Source of the DNA: Mongoliitalea daihaiensis | Lineage (GTDB): Bacteria > Bacteroidota > Bacteroidia > Cytophagales > Cyclobacteriaceae | Assembly (NCBI RefSeq): GCF_021596945.1 | Contig: NZ_CP063779.1 | Span: 4,252,001-4,316,000 of the forward strand | Length of the DNA: 64,000 nt | Direction of reading: 5' to 3' | Shown here: positions 23,401 through 31,460 of the stretch, piece by piece | How the letters are laid out: every line of letters starts with the position of its first letter | Position numbering within the stretch: position 1 is the stretch's first letter | Notes under the pieces: model-generated | Seen by the model: the letters and a program-made list of their open reading frames with translations, nothing else | What the model was told of the DNA's origin: nothing | Databases searched by the model: none | Program-made: the position numbers and the translations under genes

Positions 23401-26395
23401 CCGCTACCCTCAATACTCGCGCAGAAACACGGGGAAACTTTGGCTAGATCTTATCCAAAATGATGGACAAAAGCCTAACAACCCTATCAGCATTGTTTTG
23501 AGAAACAAAGAAAACCCTTTAGACCTTTGGGTGTATTCTGGCAATCAAAGACGTATGACTAATCTAAGTCAAGGAATCTACGAGCTTACCCTCTTCTTCC
23601 CAGGTATGCACTACCATCATGTAGATTCGGTTGAAATCAAGGAAAATGGTTGGAATTACTTTCAGCTATCAGCTGCTACAAAGGAAAAAAAGGATGTATT
23701 CAGCAGTGAAGTCGCTCAAGCACTCGAACACTATGTTTTTGCTAAAACCATCAGTATCTCAGAGGAAACAAAATTGATTTCAGAACTGAATAAGAGTTAT
23801 TTTCATAAATTCCAATACGATGGCCCGGGACAACTGGTATCCGGTTATGTCTTGGATAAGCAAGATTCAGAGCCCTTGCCAGGTGCTATGGTCATGATCA
23901 AAGGGACCAATTTTGGAACTACAACGGATCGGAATGGATTCTTCTCCCTAGCAGTCCCTTTCGATAAAAACACACTCGTTTTTGCTTTTATCGGATACTT
24001 CCAAAAAGAGGTTACTATTGATCAAATCAACCAAGATTCATTTTACCTCGAGGCTGATTACAGCCCACTCTATGAAGTTGTCGTGACGGGTTACGCGGCA
24101 TCAAATAAAGAGTCGATGATCTTTGGCAGTAGCGTCATCAGTACCTTAAATTTTTCCGAAAGTATGTCCTATTCAGACGCTCTGCAAGGACAGGTGATGG
24201 GTATAGCTAACGGTTCGGAAAGCAGCAGGCAAATCTTCATCCGTGGATTAGCAAGTAGTAAAGCAAACGAACTTCCTTTAATCATACTGGATGGGACAGT
24301 TTTCCTCGGTGACATCACCTCTATCAATTCAGCAGAAATTATTTCCATGGAACTTTTGACTAAAGAAGAAGCAATCAAAAAATATGGGGAATCAGCAACC
24401 CATGGAGCACTCCTTATTCGGACAATGAAAGGTAGCATGCAGGATAGCGAATGGGGGGAAGCGTTGAAGACTAAAAATACCCTCCGACAAAACTTCTCAG
24501 ATGCCGCATTTTGGCAACCTACCTTGCGCACGGACAAGGAAGGCAAAGTATCCTTCAAAACCACCTTCCCAGATGACTTGACAAGTTGGCAAACCATCTA
24601 TCTAGCCATGAACGACCGAAAGCAAACAGGTCAAACCAATGGTCAAATCAAAGCTATCTTGCCCCTTGCTGCTCAATTGAGCATTCCAAGATTTTTGGTT
24701 AGCAATGACACCGCCTTGGTTTTGGGTAAAAGCATCAATTACATTTCGGATTCAACTTTTATTCACCGTTCTTTCCAGGTCAATGGAAAACTTGCGAGCA
24801 ATACGAAAGGATATCTAAGCCAAATCCTCATAGACAGTGTTCAAGTGGTCGCAAAAGACTCCTTATCCATTAGCTATCAGTTGCTGCGGGAATCAGATGG
24901 CTATAAAGACGGGGAATTGAGAAGTATCCCAATATTCCCAAAAGGCATGTTGCGTACACAAGGACATTTTGCTGTTTTGAACGGGGACACCGTCCTTCAG
25001 ATCCAAAAAGATCCAAACCTTACAAGCGGAACCCTTTTCCTTCGATCAGATATACGCTCGGTATTGGAGGAAGAAACACAATTCCTGTATGCCTACAAGT
25101 ACGAATGCAATGAACAATTAGCATCCAAATTAAAAGGGTTGCTAGCCATGCAAGAACTAGCCGCTTTCAATAATAAACCATTTGAAGAAACCAAGGAACT
25201 CACGCGCATCATCAGGCTTTTGGAGAAGAATCAGGGAGAAAAAGGCCTTTGGGGTTGGTGGAAAAACTCTTCTGGTAATCTATGGATTACCCTGCATGTC
25301 ATAGAAGCATTGGTTAAAGCCCAAGAAAAAGGATTTCCACTATCCATCAATCAATCGAAATTGGAGCAACAATTGATCTGGGAATTGGAATATGCAGATA
25401 ATTTTGATTCCAAGTTGCGGATAGGGCAAGCATTCCTAGTCCTTGGGACTGCATTTGACAGTCCAGCACTCATACGTACTTTAGAAAGTTCCATGAAAGG
25501 ATCACTCATGGAAGACCTCCGCTTGATGGAATTCAAAACCCAGTTAGGTCTACCCGTCAGTATGGAATCAGTCATGCGGTATCAGCAAAGCTCCATTTTA
25601 GGAAATACCTATATTGGTAATGCCACCTCATATACAGATATCTGGACCAACGATGTTCAAAGCACCCTGTTGGCTTACAAAATCTTGAAAAAACTTCAAC
25701 CAGATGCGCAGGAAATGCTCCGCAGCATGCAAAACTATCTACTTGAAAAACGCGGAACCAAAGGTTGGACCAATACTTACGAAAGTGCACAAATCATCGA
25801 AACAATTCTTCCCGATGTCCTAGCAATGCAAAGCAAGGGACAACTATCGGTTCGTCTAGAAGGAATTGAAAACCAAACGGTAATCAATTTCCCAATGGAA
25901 TACACCTTGGAAAGCAATGAGGCTATATCTCTCGTGAAAACTGGAAAAGAACCACTTTACTATTCTTATGTAGAACAATTTTGGGAAGAAAACCCTGAGA
26001 AATCTGATGGAATATTTGAAATCCATTCTTCCTTTTCGGACGGAAGTCAACTGCATTTAGAGGCAGGAAAAGAAGTTACTATTGATGTCCAAATAAAAGT
26101 GCACGAAGACGCCTCCTACGTCATGATCAATATTCCCATTCCAGGAAGTTGCTCCTATGGAGAGAAAAGAATCGCTCATAGACAGGAGTCTCATCGAGAG
26201 TACTTCCTCCAGGAAACGGCTATTTTCTGTGAGCGACTTCCCAAGGGGGATCATACCTTCTCTGTCAATATCCTACCAAGGTATACAGGCACTTACACAC
26301 TCAATCCCGCCACGATAGAATTAATGTATTTCCCCACCATTCAAGCAAATGAACAAGTAAAAACAGTAATTGTAGCAGGGGAAGTAAAGAAATAA
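20441..26395 (+). CDS. Giant alpha-2-macroglobulin family protein with inserted CarboxypepD-like and TonB-plug domains
   Basis: This is a 1984-residue protein with a signal peptide (cleavage likely after AHA, residue 33). MG-type domains start near residue 268 (KGYLVFNKPKYMPQDSVFFK). Residues about 1133-1215 are a carboxypeptidase-regulatory-like domain (VSGYVLDKQDSEPLPGAMVM) and about 1215-1340 a TonB-receptor plug (VVVTGYAASNKES, IFIRGLASSKANELPLIILD). The A2M domain begins near 1347 (FSDAAFWQPTLRTDKEGKVSF). The thioester motif CNEQ is at residues 1556-1559, followed by the helical thioester domain. A2M proteins trap proteases covalently; the plug suggests interaction with the outer-membrane or TonB machinery. 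There is no 22-strand barrel. It is divergent from the BlaI/BlaR pair. Confidence 0.88.
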   Translation: MKQLYSFRYLLFLAFLWGCLAGILGLLTIPAHAQDLLQSRQSSYFTYIYQLTDQEAEKIYREKPTNINKNYFHTLVDSFPTDTSLEKSLPRGHYLKTFAAQNQQVNTLLSIQNIQLFILNNEQDLLLQLLDTDGQLITDAQVRLGNKKLRFDAATQSYQDRKSNQEGLLIVKHKESTSFFELSKQQDNPWIRRTSKNILYQSPVQYVWKPIYFVLSLPVDAYKSIKWHSTTGSIYQTAHFFERAYHRTACLFNPSHCNWRRYNLPSTKGYLVFNKPKYMPQDSVFFKAFITNAKGKPTQTEVDTYLLGADQPTFLGQLKSYRKGAFEHRFYLHDSLGLKLDKSYRLVLRNKNKQPLLFEEFYYEAYELNKIHLDVRTDQPTHQQNEALKLQVSAKDENGLFLKDARIEILLVTDQATSFHQPIAFIPDTLARFSKELIPDKITEVLIQADEFPPADFNYTIDVRLLTADNESAKKNIQVSYKHDSDPFLLDFTQDSLIVKRNPLNSSSDNFAQLIGMDAFGNEQLLMQDRLPFSHPIHTQYVGFKVQSAQQFQAFDWNGANPLLEMFAERNSKNLSIQVRNPRNLPFSYHLFKKNTPVTSSYSKSLALDYKTHSKQNYYLNINYLWAGEMKQETYQISFKKKQLNILVEEPLIITPGQEAAIQIQVTDSKKRPLKDVDITAFALTKKFGFTPPKVPNVEKPRPGKLFINSFSANKTSELRNTQPLDYRTWKLLAEIDSIEFYKFMYPEQEMYRFLTQAPEGLTQAAPFLFIDGKPEAPSIIYIDNVPVYFAWNSIQNPYAFPINPGKHQVKIRTPHYLITFDDLIFEEGMKTIFSIDVAKYQGKFTKELQKPVLTEEEKASLYPYVFPLRNIPTERMAYLKKGNQIYFLGMPGTQFGNRLFTGPIYGDFSYQVVNGYTHKLRHEPRMEYEFFPTVVKMREMQTSAYPKNLYTQARYLPLEDFAWTEKKLVETWEKHLEDKRRESLVFRYPQYSRRNTGKLWLDLIQNDGQKPNNPISIVLRNKENPLDLWVYSGNQRRMTNLSQGIYELTLFFPGMHYHHVDSVEIKENGWNYFQLSAATKEKKDVFSSEVAQALEHYVFAKTISISEETKLISELNKSYFHKFQYDGPGQLVSGYVLDKQDSEPLPGAMVMIKGTNFGTTTDRNGFFSLAVPFDKNTLVFAFIGYFQKEVTIDQINQDSFYLEADYSPLYEVVVTGYAASNKESMIFGSSVISTLNFSESMSYSDALQGQVMGIANGSESSRQIFIRGLASSKANELPLIILDGTVFLGDITSINSAEIISMELLTKEEAIKKYGESATHGALLIRTMKGSMQDSEWGEALKTKNTLRQNFSDAAFWQPTLRTDKEGKVSFKTTFPDDLTSWQTIYLAMNDRKQTGQTNGQIKAILPLAAQLSIPRFLVSNDTALVLGKSINYISDSTFIHRSFQVNGKLASNTKGYLSQILIDSVQVVAKDSLSISYQLLRESDGYKDGELRSIPIFPKGMLRTQGHFAVLNGDTVLQIQKDPNLTSGTLFLRSDIRSVLEEETQFLYAYKYECNEQLASKLKGLLAMQELAAFNNKPFEETKELTRIIRLLEKNQGEKGLWGWWKNSSGNLWITLHVIEALVKAQEKGFPLSINQSKLEQQLIWELEYADNFDSKLRIGQAFLVLGTAFDSPALIRTLESSMKGSLMEDLRLMEFKTQLGLPVSMESVMRYQQSSILGNTYIGNATSYTDIWTNDVQSTLLAYKILKKLQPDAQEMLRSMQNYLLEKRGTKGWTNTYESAQIIETILPDVLAMQSKGQLSVRLEGIENQTVINFPMEYTLESNEAISLVKTGKEPLYYSYVEQFWEENPEKSDGIFEIHSSFSDGSQLHLEAGKEVTIDVQIKVHEDASYVMINIPIPGSCSYGEKRIAHRQESHREYFLQETAIFCERLPKGDHTFSVNILPRYTGTYTLNPATIELMYFPTIQANEQVKTVIVAGEVKK

Positions 26396-26398
26396 AAA

Positions 26399-26426
26399 AA
26401 TCCAACCCCCAGCCGGGGGTTGGATT
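26399..26426. terminator. Bidirectional hairpin after the macroglobulin gene
   Basis: AATCCAACCCCC (26399-26410) pairs perfectly with 26415-26426 through an AGCC loop. It starts 4 nt past the stop. On the minus strand the A run at 26395-26401 becomes a U run, so the element could also end the convergent transcript of the 26568 gene. Confidence 0.8.
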
Positions 26427-26503
26427 TACCAATGCAATATATTTTTTTTCTAAGGTTTAACCCAAATATCTCAATATCCAAGATCATTTTCCTTACTCTT
26501 TTT

Positions 26504-26562
26504 TCAATTTATTTCTACCCTATTTCAATTTGATTCCGTGTCTTCCGCGATTTCCGCGAGCC
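26504..26562. repeat. Dispersed repeat at a gene 3' end (copy 1 of the CCGCG-tailed type)
   Basis: ATTTC-phased units (TTCAATTTATTTCTACCCTATTTCAATTTG when read through) are followed by CGTGTCTTCCGCG and TTTCCGCGAGC. The same two-part arrangement occurs at 41105-41200. In both places it lies a few bases past the stop codon of a minus-strand gene. Confidence 0.65.
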
Positions 26563-26567
26563 GATTT

Positions 26568-27242
26568 CTAATCCAAGAATGCAAATTTCCCTTTGCTAAA
26601 CACATCGAAACTCAAGGATACATAAAATACGTTCGCTTGAATGTTCTCATAAGGACGAATGGTTGCTCCGGTGTTGGAGTCAGTAGCTGTAAAGTTTCTA
26701 TTGAAAAACTCTGAAGGATAGTATTTGAATTTAAGAGTAGTGCCACTGCGGTAATTGATTCCAAAAAACAGGGAACTTTGCCATGGATTTACCCGATCAC
26801 TGAACCACACATTGAATCGATCAACTCTGCGTTCATCCACAAAAGTACGCTCACGATAATTCACAGAACGCTCCAATTCATACCCTGCAAAGAAAAACTT
26901 TCCATCTAAGTTTCCAAATTTCACCCCAACAGGAATTCCTACATTATAAGATCTGACCTTTTTCCTAACGGTTGGTGATTCATCGAAAATAAAACCCACA
27001 TTTCGAACATTAAATCCTGTAAACCATCCAAAATTATCACTGGTATCAAAATTCAGGAAGTTCTGCAAGTTTATTACTGGTGCCCAACGTAATACATTAT
27101 TTGCATCTGCTACTGTTCCAGCCGAAAAAATCCACTCACCTCCTGAAGACCAATAGGTTTGTGGATAACTGCTTACTTTTTTCTGAGCAAATGATGTGAA
27201 AGAAAACATCATTAAAACAACAATCGCTAAATACTTTTTCAT
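26568..27242 (-). CDS. Outer-membrane beta-barrel protein, unknown function
   Basis: This is a 224-residue protein. The start is the ATG at 27242 (MKKYLAIVVLMMFSFTSFAQ signal peptide); the frame extends upstream only to a TTG. The mature part has alternating strands with aromatic girdle residues: NFGWFTGFNVRNVGFIF, GVKFGNLDGKFFFAGYELE, SSLFFGINYRSGTTLKFKYYP and NVFYVSLSFDVF. A porin-like 8- to 10-strand barrel is likely. The ligand is unknown. A dispersed repeat begins right after the stop. Confidence 0.75.
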   Translation of the reverse strand: MKKYLAIVVLMMFSFTSFAQKKVSSYPQTYWSSGGEWIFSAGTVADANNVLRWAPVINLQNFLNFDTSDNFGWFTGFNVRNVGFIFDESPTVRKKVRSYNVGIPVGVKFGNLDGKFFFAGYELERSVNYRERTFVDERRVDRFNVWFSDRVNPWQSSLFFGINYRSGTTLKFKYYPSEFFNRNFTATDSNTGATIRPYENIQANVFYVSLSFDVFSKGKFAFLD

Positions 27243-27371
27243 ATCAAAACAAGTTAGTTTCAAACGTTAACCAAGCCTAAGCCTACAAAGTTTTACATAT
27301 CTCCAAAATCCATGTCCACCGAAAGTCTCAAGTGGCTCCCCCTTCCTACAAGTAAATCACCCTTATCTCCT

Positions 27372-28310
27372 CTACCAAAAACGAAACCGTTTTTCATTTA
27401 CTCTATTCCTGAAAATCCAGTTATCAAAAATATCATTTGATAGATACAATTCTACACCAAAATTAACTGTTAAATACCCATCATACCGCTCATTCAATCC
27501 CGATCCTCTTCGAATCCTACCCCTATTTTCCAATATCTTTTGTACGTCGGGTTCTCCTGTAACAGAATTCAGGAAGTCGGGATTTCGAACAGCCAATCTC
27601 AAACGATCAGGATTTGGACCATTTCCATTAAATCCATAATCTCTAATCAAATCCATGTAAAACTCACTGATATTGAATGCTGAAATATCATCTAAGTAGT
27701 CTGTCAAAGTCCAACGGTAATTTAGTTCAATAAAAAAATCTGACCATACATTTGCCTTGTATTTCATGCCAATACCAGTTGGAAAAACAATGATGTGTTT
27801 ATTGTAAGGGTTATTCTCCAATTGTAAAGGCCTCAAATCAACCCAACGTCCATTCAATTCAGCCTGTGGATTGTTGGTAGACACCCCTACGCCTCCAAAG
27901 GCATAGAAATTAATAAAATTTCGGGTAATATTATACACTTTCACCGGTTTCAAATGAATTTCCCCGATTAAAGAAGTTTCCCAATTACGTGCCCTGAAAT
28001 GTAGGTCTCTCGGGCTTCGAAAACTTCTCGGGTCTGCAGGAGGATCTTGACCGGACATCCTCACATGACTTACTTCCCATCGGAGCTTGGTGTAGGTTCC
28101 AACTACTTTTCGAACCGAAATATTAGCATTCCATTCGGGTTGTATCCCTTCATTGTATCTCCATAGGGAATATAATTCACCAAAATATTGTGTTAATCCC
28201 CCAGAAGCAGATACAGACCAAGGTGCATCAAACCTGTAACGGTAAAAACTTTGAGAAAAGGCACTCTCTCCCATCAATATAAAAACCACAAGCAAAGTCA
28301 GCCTTTTCAT
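27372..28310 (-). CDS. Outer-membrane protein, DUF6089-like
   Basis: This is a 312-residue protein. The start is the ATG at 28310 (MKRLTLLVVFILMGESAFSQ, a clean signal peptide); an upstream in-frame extension lacks one. The layout (VSASGGLTQYFGELYSLWRY, FYAFGGVGVSTNNPQAELNG, FPTGIGMKYKANVWSDFFIELNYRWT) matches Bacteroidota DUF6089/outer-membrane beta-barrel proteins. A late soluble loop (residues about 215-270) is Asn/Arg-rich. The role is unknown; porin or structural barrel is the likely class. It lies 57 bp downstream of the MscS gene on the same strand. Confidence 0.75.
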   Translation of the reverse strand: MKRLTLLVVFILMGESAFSQSFYRYRFDAPWSVSASGGLTQYFGELYSLWRYNEGIQPEWNANISVRKVVGTYTKLRWEVSHVRMSGQDPPADPRSFRSPRDLHFRARNWETSLIGEIHLKPVKVYNITRNFINFYAFGGVGVSTNNPQAELNGRWVDLRPLQLENNPYNKHIIVFPTGIGMKYKANVWSDFFIELNYRWTLTDYLDDISAFNISEFYMDLIRDYGFNGNGPNPDRLRLAVRNPDFLNSVTGEPDVQKILENRGRIRRGSGLNERYDGYLTVNFGVELYLSNDIFDNWIFRNRVNEKRFRFW

Positions 28311-28367
28311 TCCTCCATTGTTCAACACGTGAAGATACTTTAAGGAAATAAATAAATACAAAAAACT

Positions 28368-29261
28368 TTAATTATTCAATTTTTGATCATTATTAAAAAT
28401 GTGCACATCTCTCTGAGGAAATGGAATTTCAATATTTTCTGCTTTAAAACGGGTGAAAATTTCATAGTACAATTCAGATTTGAGCACTTTGGGTTTATTA
28501 ATATAATCGATAGTCCATACTCTGAGATTAAAATTTAAACTGCTATCTGCAAATTCTTCAAATAAAACGTCAGGAGCTGGATTTTTCAATACGGATGCAT
28601 GTGCTGCCGCAACCTCTAATAAGACCGCACGAACTTTAGAAGGATCTTCCTTATAAGAAACTCCAACAGGAAAATTAAAACGTACTTTGCGCTCATTATG
28701 AGACCAATTGATGACCTGTGAATCAATAAACTGAGAATTTGGAATAATGACTGAAATATTATCATTCGTAATTATTGTGGTCGACCGAGCTGAAATTGTT
28801 GATACGTCTCCAGAAATATCCCCAACCTCAATTCTATCACCAACTTTGATTGGACGCTCAAACAAAATAATCAATCCTGAAATAAAATTGTTGGTAATAT
28901 TTTGAAGACCAAAACCAATACCCACACCTAAAGCACCTGCTAGAATACCAAACGCACTTAAGTCAATCCCGTTGGTTTGGAGTATAGAAAATAATCCTGC
29001 TACAATCAGAATATATTTTACAATCGTACCCACTGATTGTCGGGTACCCATTTCCAATGCATAGTTTTTTAAAATTCGATTAACAAGAAGCCTTCGAATC
29101 CATTCGGCCACTACAAACAAAAAAACAATAGATATCACCACAGTCAATAAAAGTCCTATAGTAAGTGAACTTTCTCCTACAGCAAACAGTCGCAAAGACA
29201 TCAATTCGTTAAAAAAATCTAATACGTCCAAAAGCTTTTCTTTTTTATATTCCAACATCAT
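28368..29261 (-). CDS. MscS-family mechanosensitive channel
   Basis: This is a 297-residue protein with three membrane segments in the first 140 residues. The pore helix and MscS hallmark are LAGALGVGIGFGLQNITNNFISGLIILFERPI near residue 110-141. The beta domain (VGDRIEVGDISGDVSTISARSTTI) and the C-terminal alpha/beta vestibule follow. The length equals the minimal E. coli-type channel. It relieves turgor on hypo-osmotic shock. Its start overlaps the end of the L,D-transpeptidase gene by 17 nt, linking envelope stress and wall remodelling in one transcript. Confidence 0.93.
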   Translation of the reverse strand: MMLEYKKEKLLDVLDFFNELMSLRLFAVGESSLTIGLLLTVVISIVFLFVVAEWIRRLLVNRILKNYALEMGTRQSVGTIVKYILIVAGLFSILQTNGIDLSAFGILAGALGVGIGFGLQNITNNFISGLIILFERPIKVGDRIEVGDISGDVSTISARSTTIITNDNISVIIPNSQFIDSQVINWSHNERKVRFNFPVGVSYKEDPSKVRAVLLEVAAAHASVLKNPAPDVLFEEFADSSLNFNLRVWTIDYINKPKVLKSELYYEIFTRFKAENIEIPFPQRDVHIFNNDQKLNN

Positions 29262-29964
29262 CTACATTCACTAAACTTGATCCAGAAAGATAGTGCTCAT
29301 CTTCTGCATAAATAAACAATAACGCCCCTTCTTTCAAGTGATTAATTAAGAAAGCACTTTCACTCGGTGGAAGAGCTGGGCAACCTAAACTTCTTCCTAA
29401 CCTTCCAGTTTGACGAATAAAGTCCTCACTTGCATATGCTGCCCCGTGTATAACAATAGCACGCTCCCGAGCACGATCGTTAAACCCTTGTTCCAAACCA
29501 TCCAAACGTAAAGAATACCCATGTTTTCCTTGATAAGTCTCTGCCGTTCGGTAAAAGCCCAAACTACTCATATAAGATGAGTTTTGATTGGAAAATCGTT
29601 CGGCCTTCAATTCCCCGGAATTTCTTCCGTGTGCGACATATCCATGATGGATCAACTTTCCCTCTTCCATGTCAATTATCCACAACCTCTTTTCGGTGGA
29701 TGGCAAAGAAAAATCAATTACTGCTAAAGGCTTTCCTTCCTCTAATTGACCATTTTCTAATAAATGAAAATAACCTTTCGCACCAACAGTTAATACTTCT
29801 TTATCTGGAAGAATGAAATATTCACGACCTGTCTGTAGCTGTTGCCATAATATCTCTTCAAAAGAACTAGTAAAAGATGATCGAAAATTTATATGGCTAT
29901 GCTCAGAGGGCTGTGTAAATGAACTGCCAATCAACAAGATAAAACTAAGGGTAAGAAGCCGCAT
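29245..29964 (-). CDS. Murein L,D-transpeptidase catalytic-domain family protein (YkuD_2-like)
   Basis: This is a 239-residue secreted protein (signal peptide MRLLTLSFILLIGSSFTQ). The second half carries the L,D-transpeptidase-like active site: IVIHGAAYASEDFI (His-Gly) near residue 170, then LGRSLGCPALPPSE with the catalytic Cys near residue 195. This is the SxGCPAL variant of the YkuD_2 family. It probably modifies or cross-links peptidoglycan. It is the first gene of a short operon with the MscS channel. Confidence 0.87.
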   Translation of the reverse strand: MRLLTLSFILLIGSSFTQPSEHSHINFRSSFTSSFEEILWQQLQTGREYFILPDKEVLTVGAKGYFHLLENGQLEEGKPLAVIDFSLPSTEKRLWIIDMEEGKLIHHGYVAHGRNSGELKAERFSNQNSSYMSSLGFYRTAETYQGKHGYSLRLDGLEQGFNDRARERAIVIHGAAYASEDFIRQTGRLGRSLGCPALPPSESAFLINHLKEGALLFIYAEDEHYLSGSSLVNVDDVGI

Positions 29965-30254
29965 GAGGAAGCAGTAGAGTCAAACTTTTGTTGTAGTATT
30001 ATAAGGAAAACCGTTAATACAAGACACTAAGTTCCAAATACTTTTGAAAAATCCAATAATTTAAAATACACCATCTACAATTTCTTACTTTTTTGGAACT
30101 GCATTTGCATAAATCACTGTTAATGAAGTCAATTAAGTGAAACTCCCGTATAAATCACAATTTAAACCTATTGAATTTCAGTTATTTAACTTATTTGTTT
30201 AAACATTTTTCAATAATATTAAACAAAAAATAAAAAACTGCTGTTCTAAACCTG

Positions 30255-30668
30255 ATGAAAGTAGCCGTTTATAGAAAAGAGCATTTTAATGCCGCACATA
30301 GATTACACAATCCCAATTGGTCCGATGAGCAAAATGAGGCTTATTTCGGTAAGTGTAACAATAAATATTACCATGGTCACAACTACGATTTGATCGTAAA
30401 ATTGGTAGGCCCAGTTGATCCGGAGACAGGGTATGTTTTTGACATGAAAGTGTTGAGTGACCTTATTAAAGAACATGTATTAAATAAATTTGACCACAAA
30501 AACCTAAATCTTGACACCGATGAATTTAAGAATCTCAATCCATCTGCGGAGAATATTGCAGTGGTTATTTGGAATATTCTGAGGGAGAAAATTGATCACA
30601 TTTACGAACTAACCATTCGACTTTATGAAACAGAAAGAAACTATGTTGAATACGATGGAAATATCTAA
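30255..30668 (+). CDS. queD: 6-pyruvoyl-tetrahydropterin synthase / 6-carboxytetrahydropterin synthase
   Basis: This is a 137-residue enzyme of the PTPS/QueD family acting on dihydroneopterin triphosphate. Zinc ligands are seen in HFNAAHRL and YYHGHNYDL. The catalytic Cys is in FGKCNNKYYHGH, and the downstream Asp-His pair is in KFDHKNLNLD. The spacing and GKCNNKYYHGHNY segment are closer to eukaryote-like PTPS than to E. coli QueD, so biopterin-type synthesis is possible as well as queuosine. No queC/queE lies nearby. folE overlaps its 3' end. The symbol is tentative. The 290 bp upstream are AT-rich with no recognisable preQ1 riboswitch. Confidence 0.88.
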   Translation: MKVAVYRKEHFNAAHRLHNPNWSDEQNEAYFGKCNNKYYHGHNYDLIVKLVGPVDPETGYVFDMKVLSDLIKEHVLNKFDHKNLNLDTDEFKNLNPSAENIAVVIWNILREKIDHIYELTIRLYETERNYVEYDGNI

Positions 30669-31323
30669 TTCTGAACACTTAATTGACGAAATTGGCGATG
30701 AGCACATCGGAACTTCAGCAGACACACCTCTGCGCGCTGATGCATTCGAAATTGATGACGAGCTGAAAATGGAATTGATTGAAAAACATTTCAGGGAAAT
30801 CATGCATGTATTAGGTTTAGACCTTACAGATGACAGTCTGAAAGGAACTCCGCGTAGAGTTGCAAAAATGTACATTCAGGAAATTTTCAGTGGGTTAAAT
30901 CCCAAAAATAAGCCTGATGTGAAATTGTTTGAGAACAAATACAAGTATAATGAAATGCTAGTTGAGAAGGATATTACCTTCTTCTCTAATTGCGAACATC
31001 ACTTTGTACCTATCACAGGCAAAGCACATGTAGCATATATCTCAAATGGTCAAGTCATTGGACTTTCTAAAATTAATAGAATTGTTCAATACTATGCCAA
31101 GAGGCCGCAGGTACAAGAAAGGTTAACAATGCAAATTGGAAACGAACTTAAAGAACTATTGGGTACAGATGATATCGCTGTTGTAATAGATGCACATCAC
31201 ATGTGCGTCAGTTCTAGAGGAGTTCAAGATGTAAATAGTTCAACAGTAACAGCCTTTTATTCAGGCAAGTTTGAACGTGATGAAAATGCTCGTACAGAGT
31301 TTATGAAATATATAAGTCTTTAA
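30655..31323 (+). CDS. folE: GTP cyclohydrolase I
   Basis: This is a 222-residue enzyme from the ATG at 30655 (in-frame ATGs also exist at 30625 and 30643); it overlaps the preceding gene by 14 nt. It converts GTP to dihydroneopterin triphosphate, the substrate of the neighbouring PTPS-like enzyme. Motifs are FFSNCEHHFVPITGKAHVAYI (zinc Cys, catalytic His), YAKRPQVQERLTMQI and DAHHMCVSSRGVQD (second zinc Cys). The first ~35 residues are acidic and variable, as is usual. The gene order pairs supply and use of the same intermediate. Confidence 0.95.
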   Translation: MEISNSEHLIDEIGDEHIGTSADTPLRADAFEIDDELKMELIEKHFREIMHVLGLDLTDDSLKGTPRRVAKMYIQEIFSGLNPKNKPDVKLFENKYKYNEMLVEKDITFFSNCEHHFVPITGKAHVAYISNGQVIGLSKINRIVQYYAKRPQVQERLTMQIGNELKELLGTDDIAVVIDAHHMCVSSRGVQDVNSSTVTAFYSGKFERDENARTEFMKYISL

Positions 31324-31398
31324 AATCTATGCGTTTTCGGGTGAGTTGGATGAGGGGTACACTCGATTACGCACAACATTTCCTAACTAAACCAACTT

Positions 31399-31428
31399 AA
31401 ACCGGGGCTAAAGTCCCGGTTTTTTTTA
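31399..31428 (+). terminator. Intrinsic terminator after folE
   Basis: AAACCGGG (31399-31406) pairs with CCCGGTTT (31415-31422) across an 8-nt loop and is followed by a run of T. It separates the pterin pair from the SDR gene. Confidence 0.85.
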
Positions 31429-31460
31429 AACAATTTATTCACGATTCGAATTATACATAT

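Noticed and set aside
30119-30254. Possible preQ1 riboswitch upstream of the queD-like gene
   Set aside because: The AAAAAACT-like string is present but the required upstream stem and GGTTC-type loop are missing or in the wrong order.
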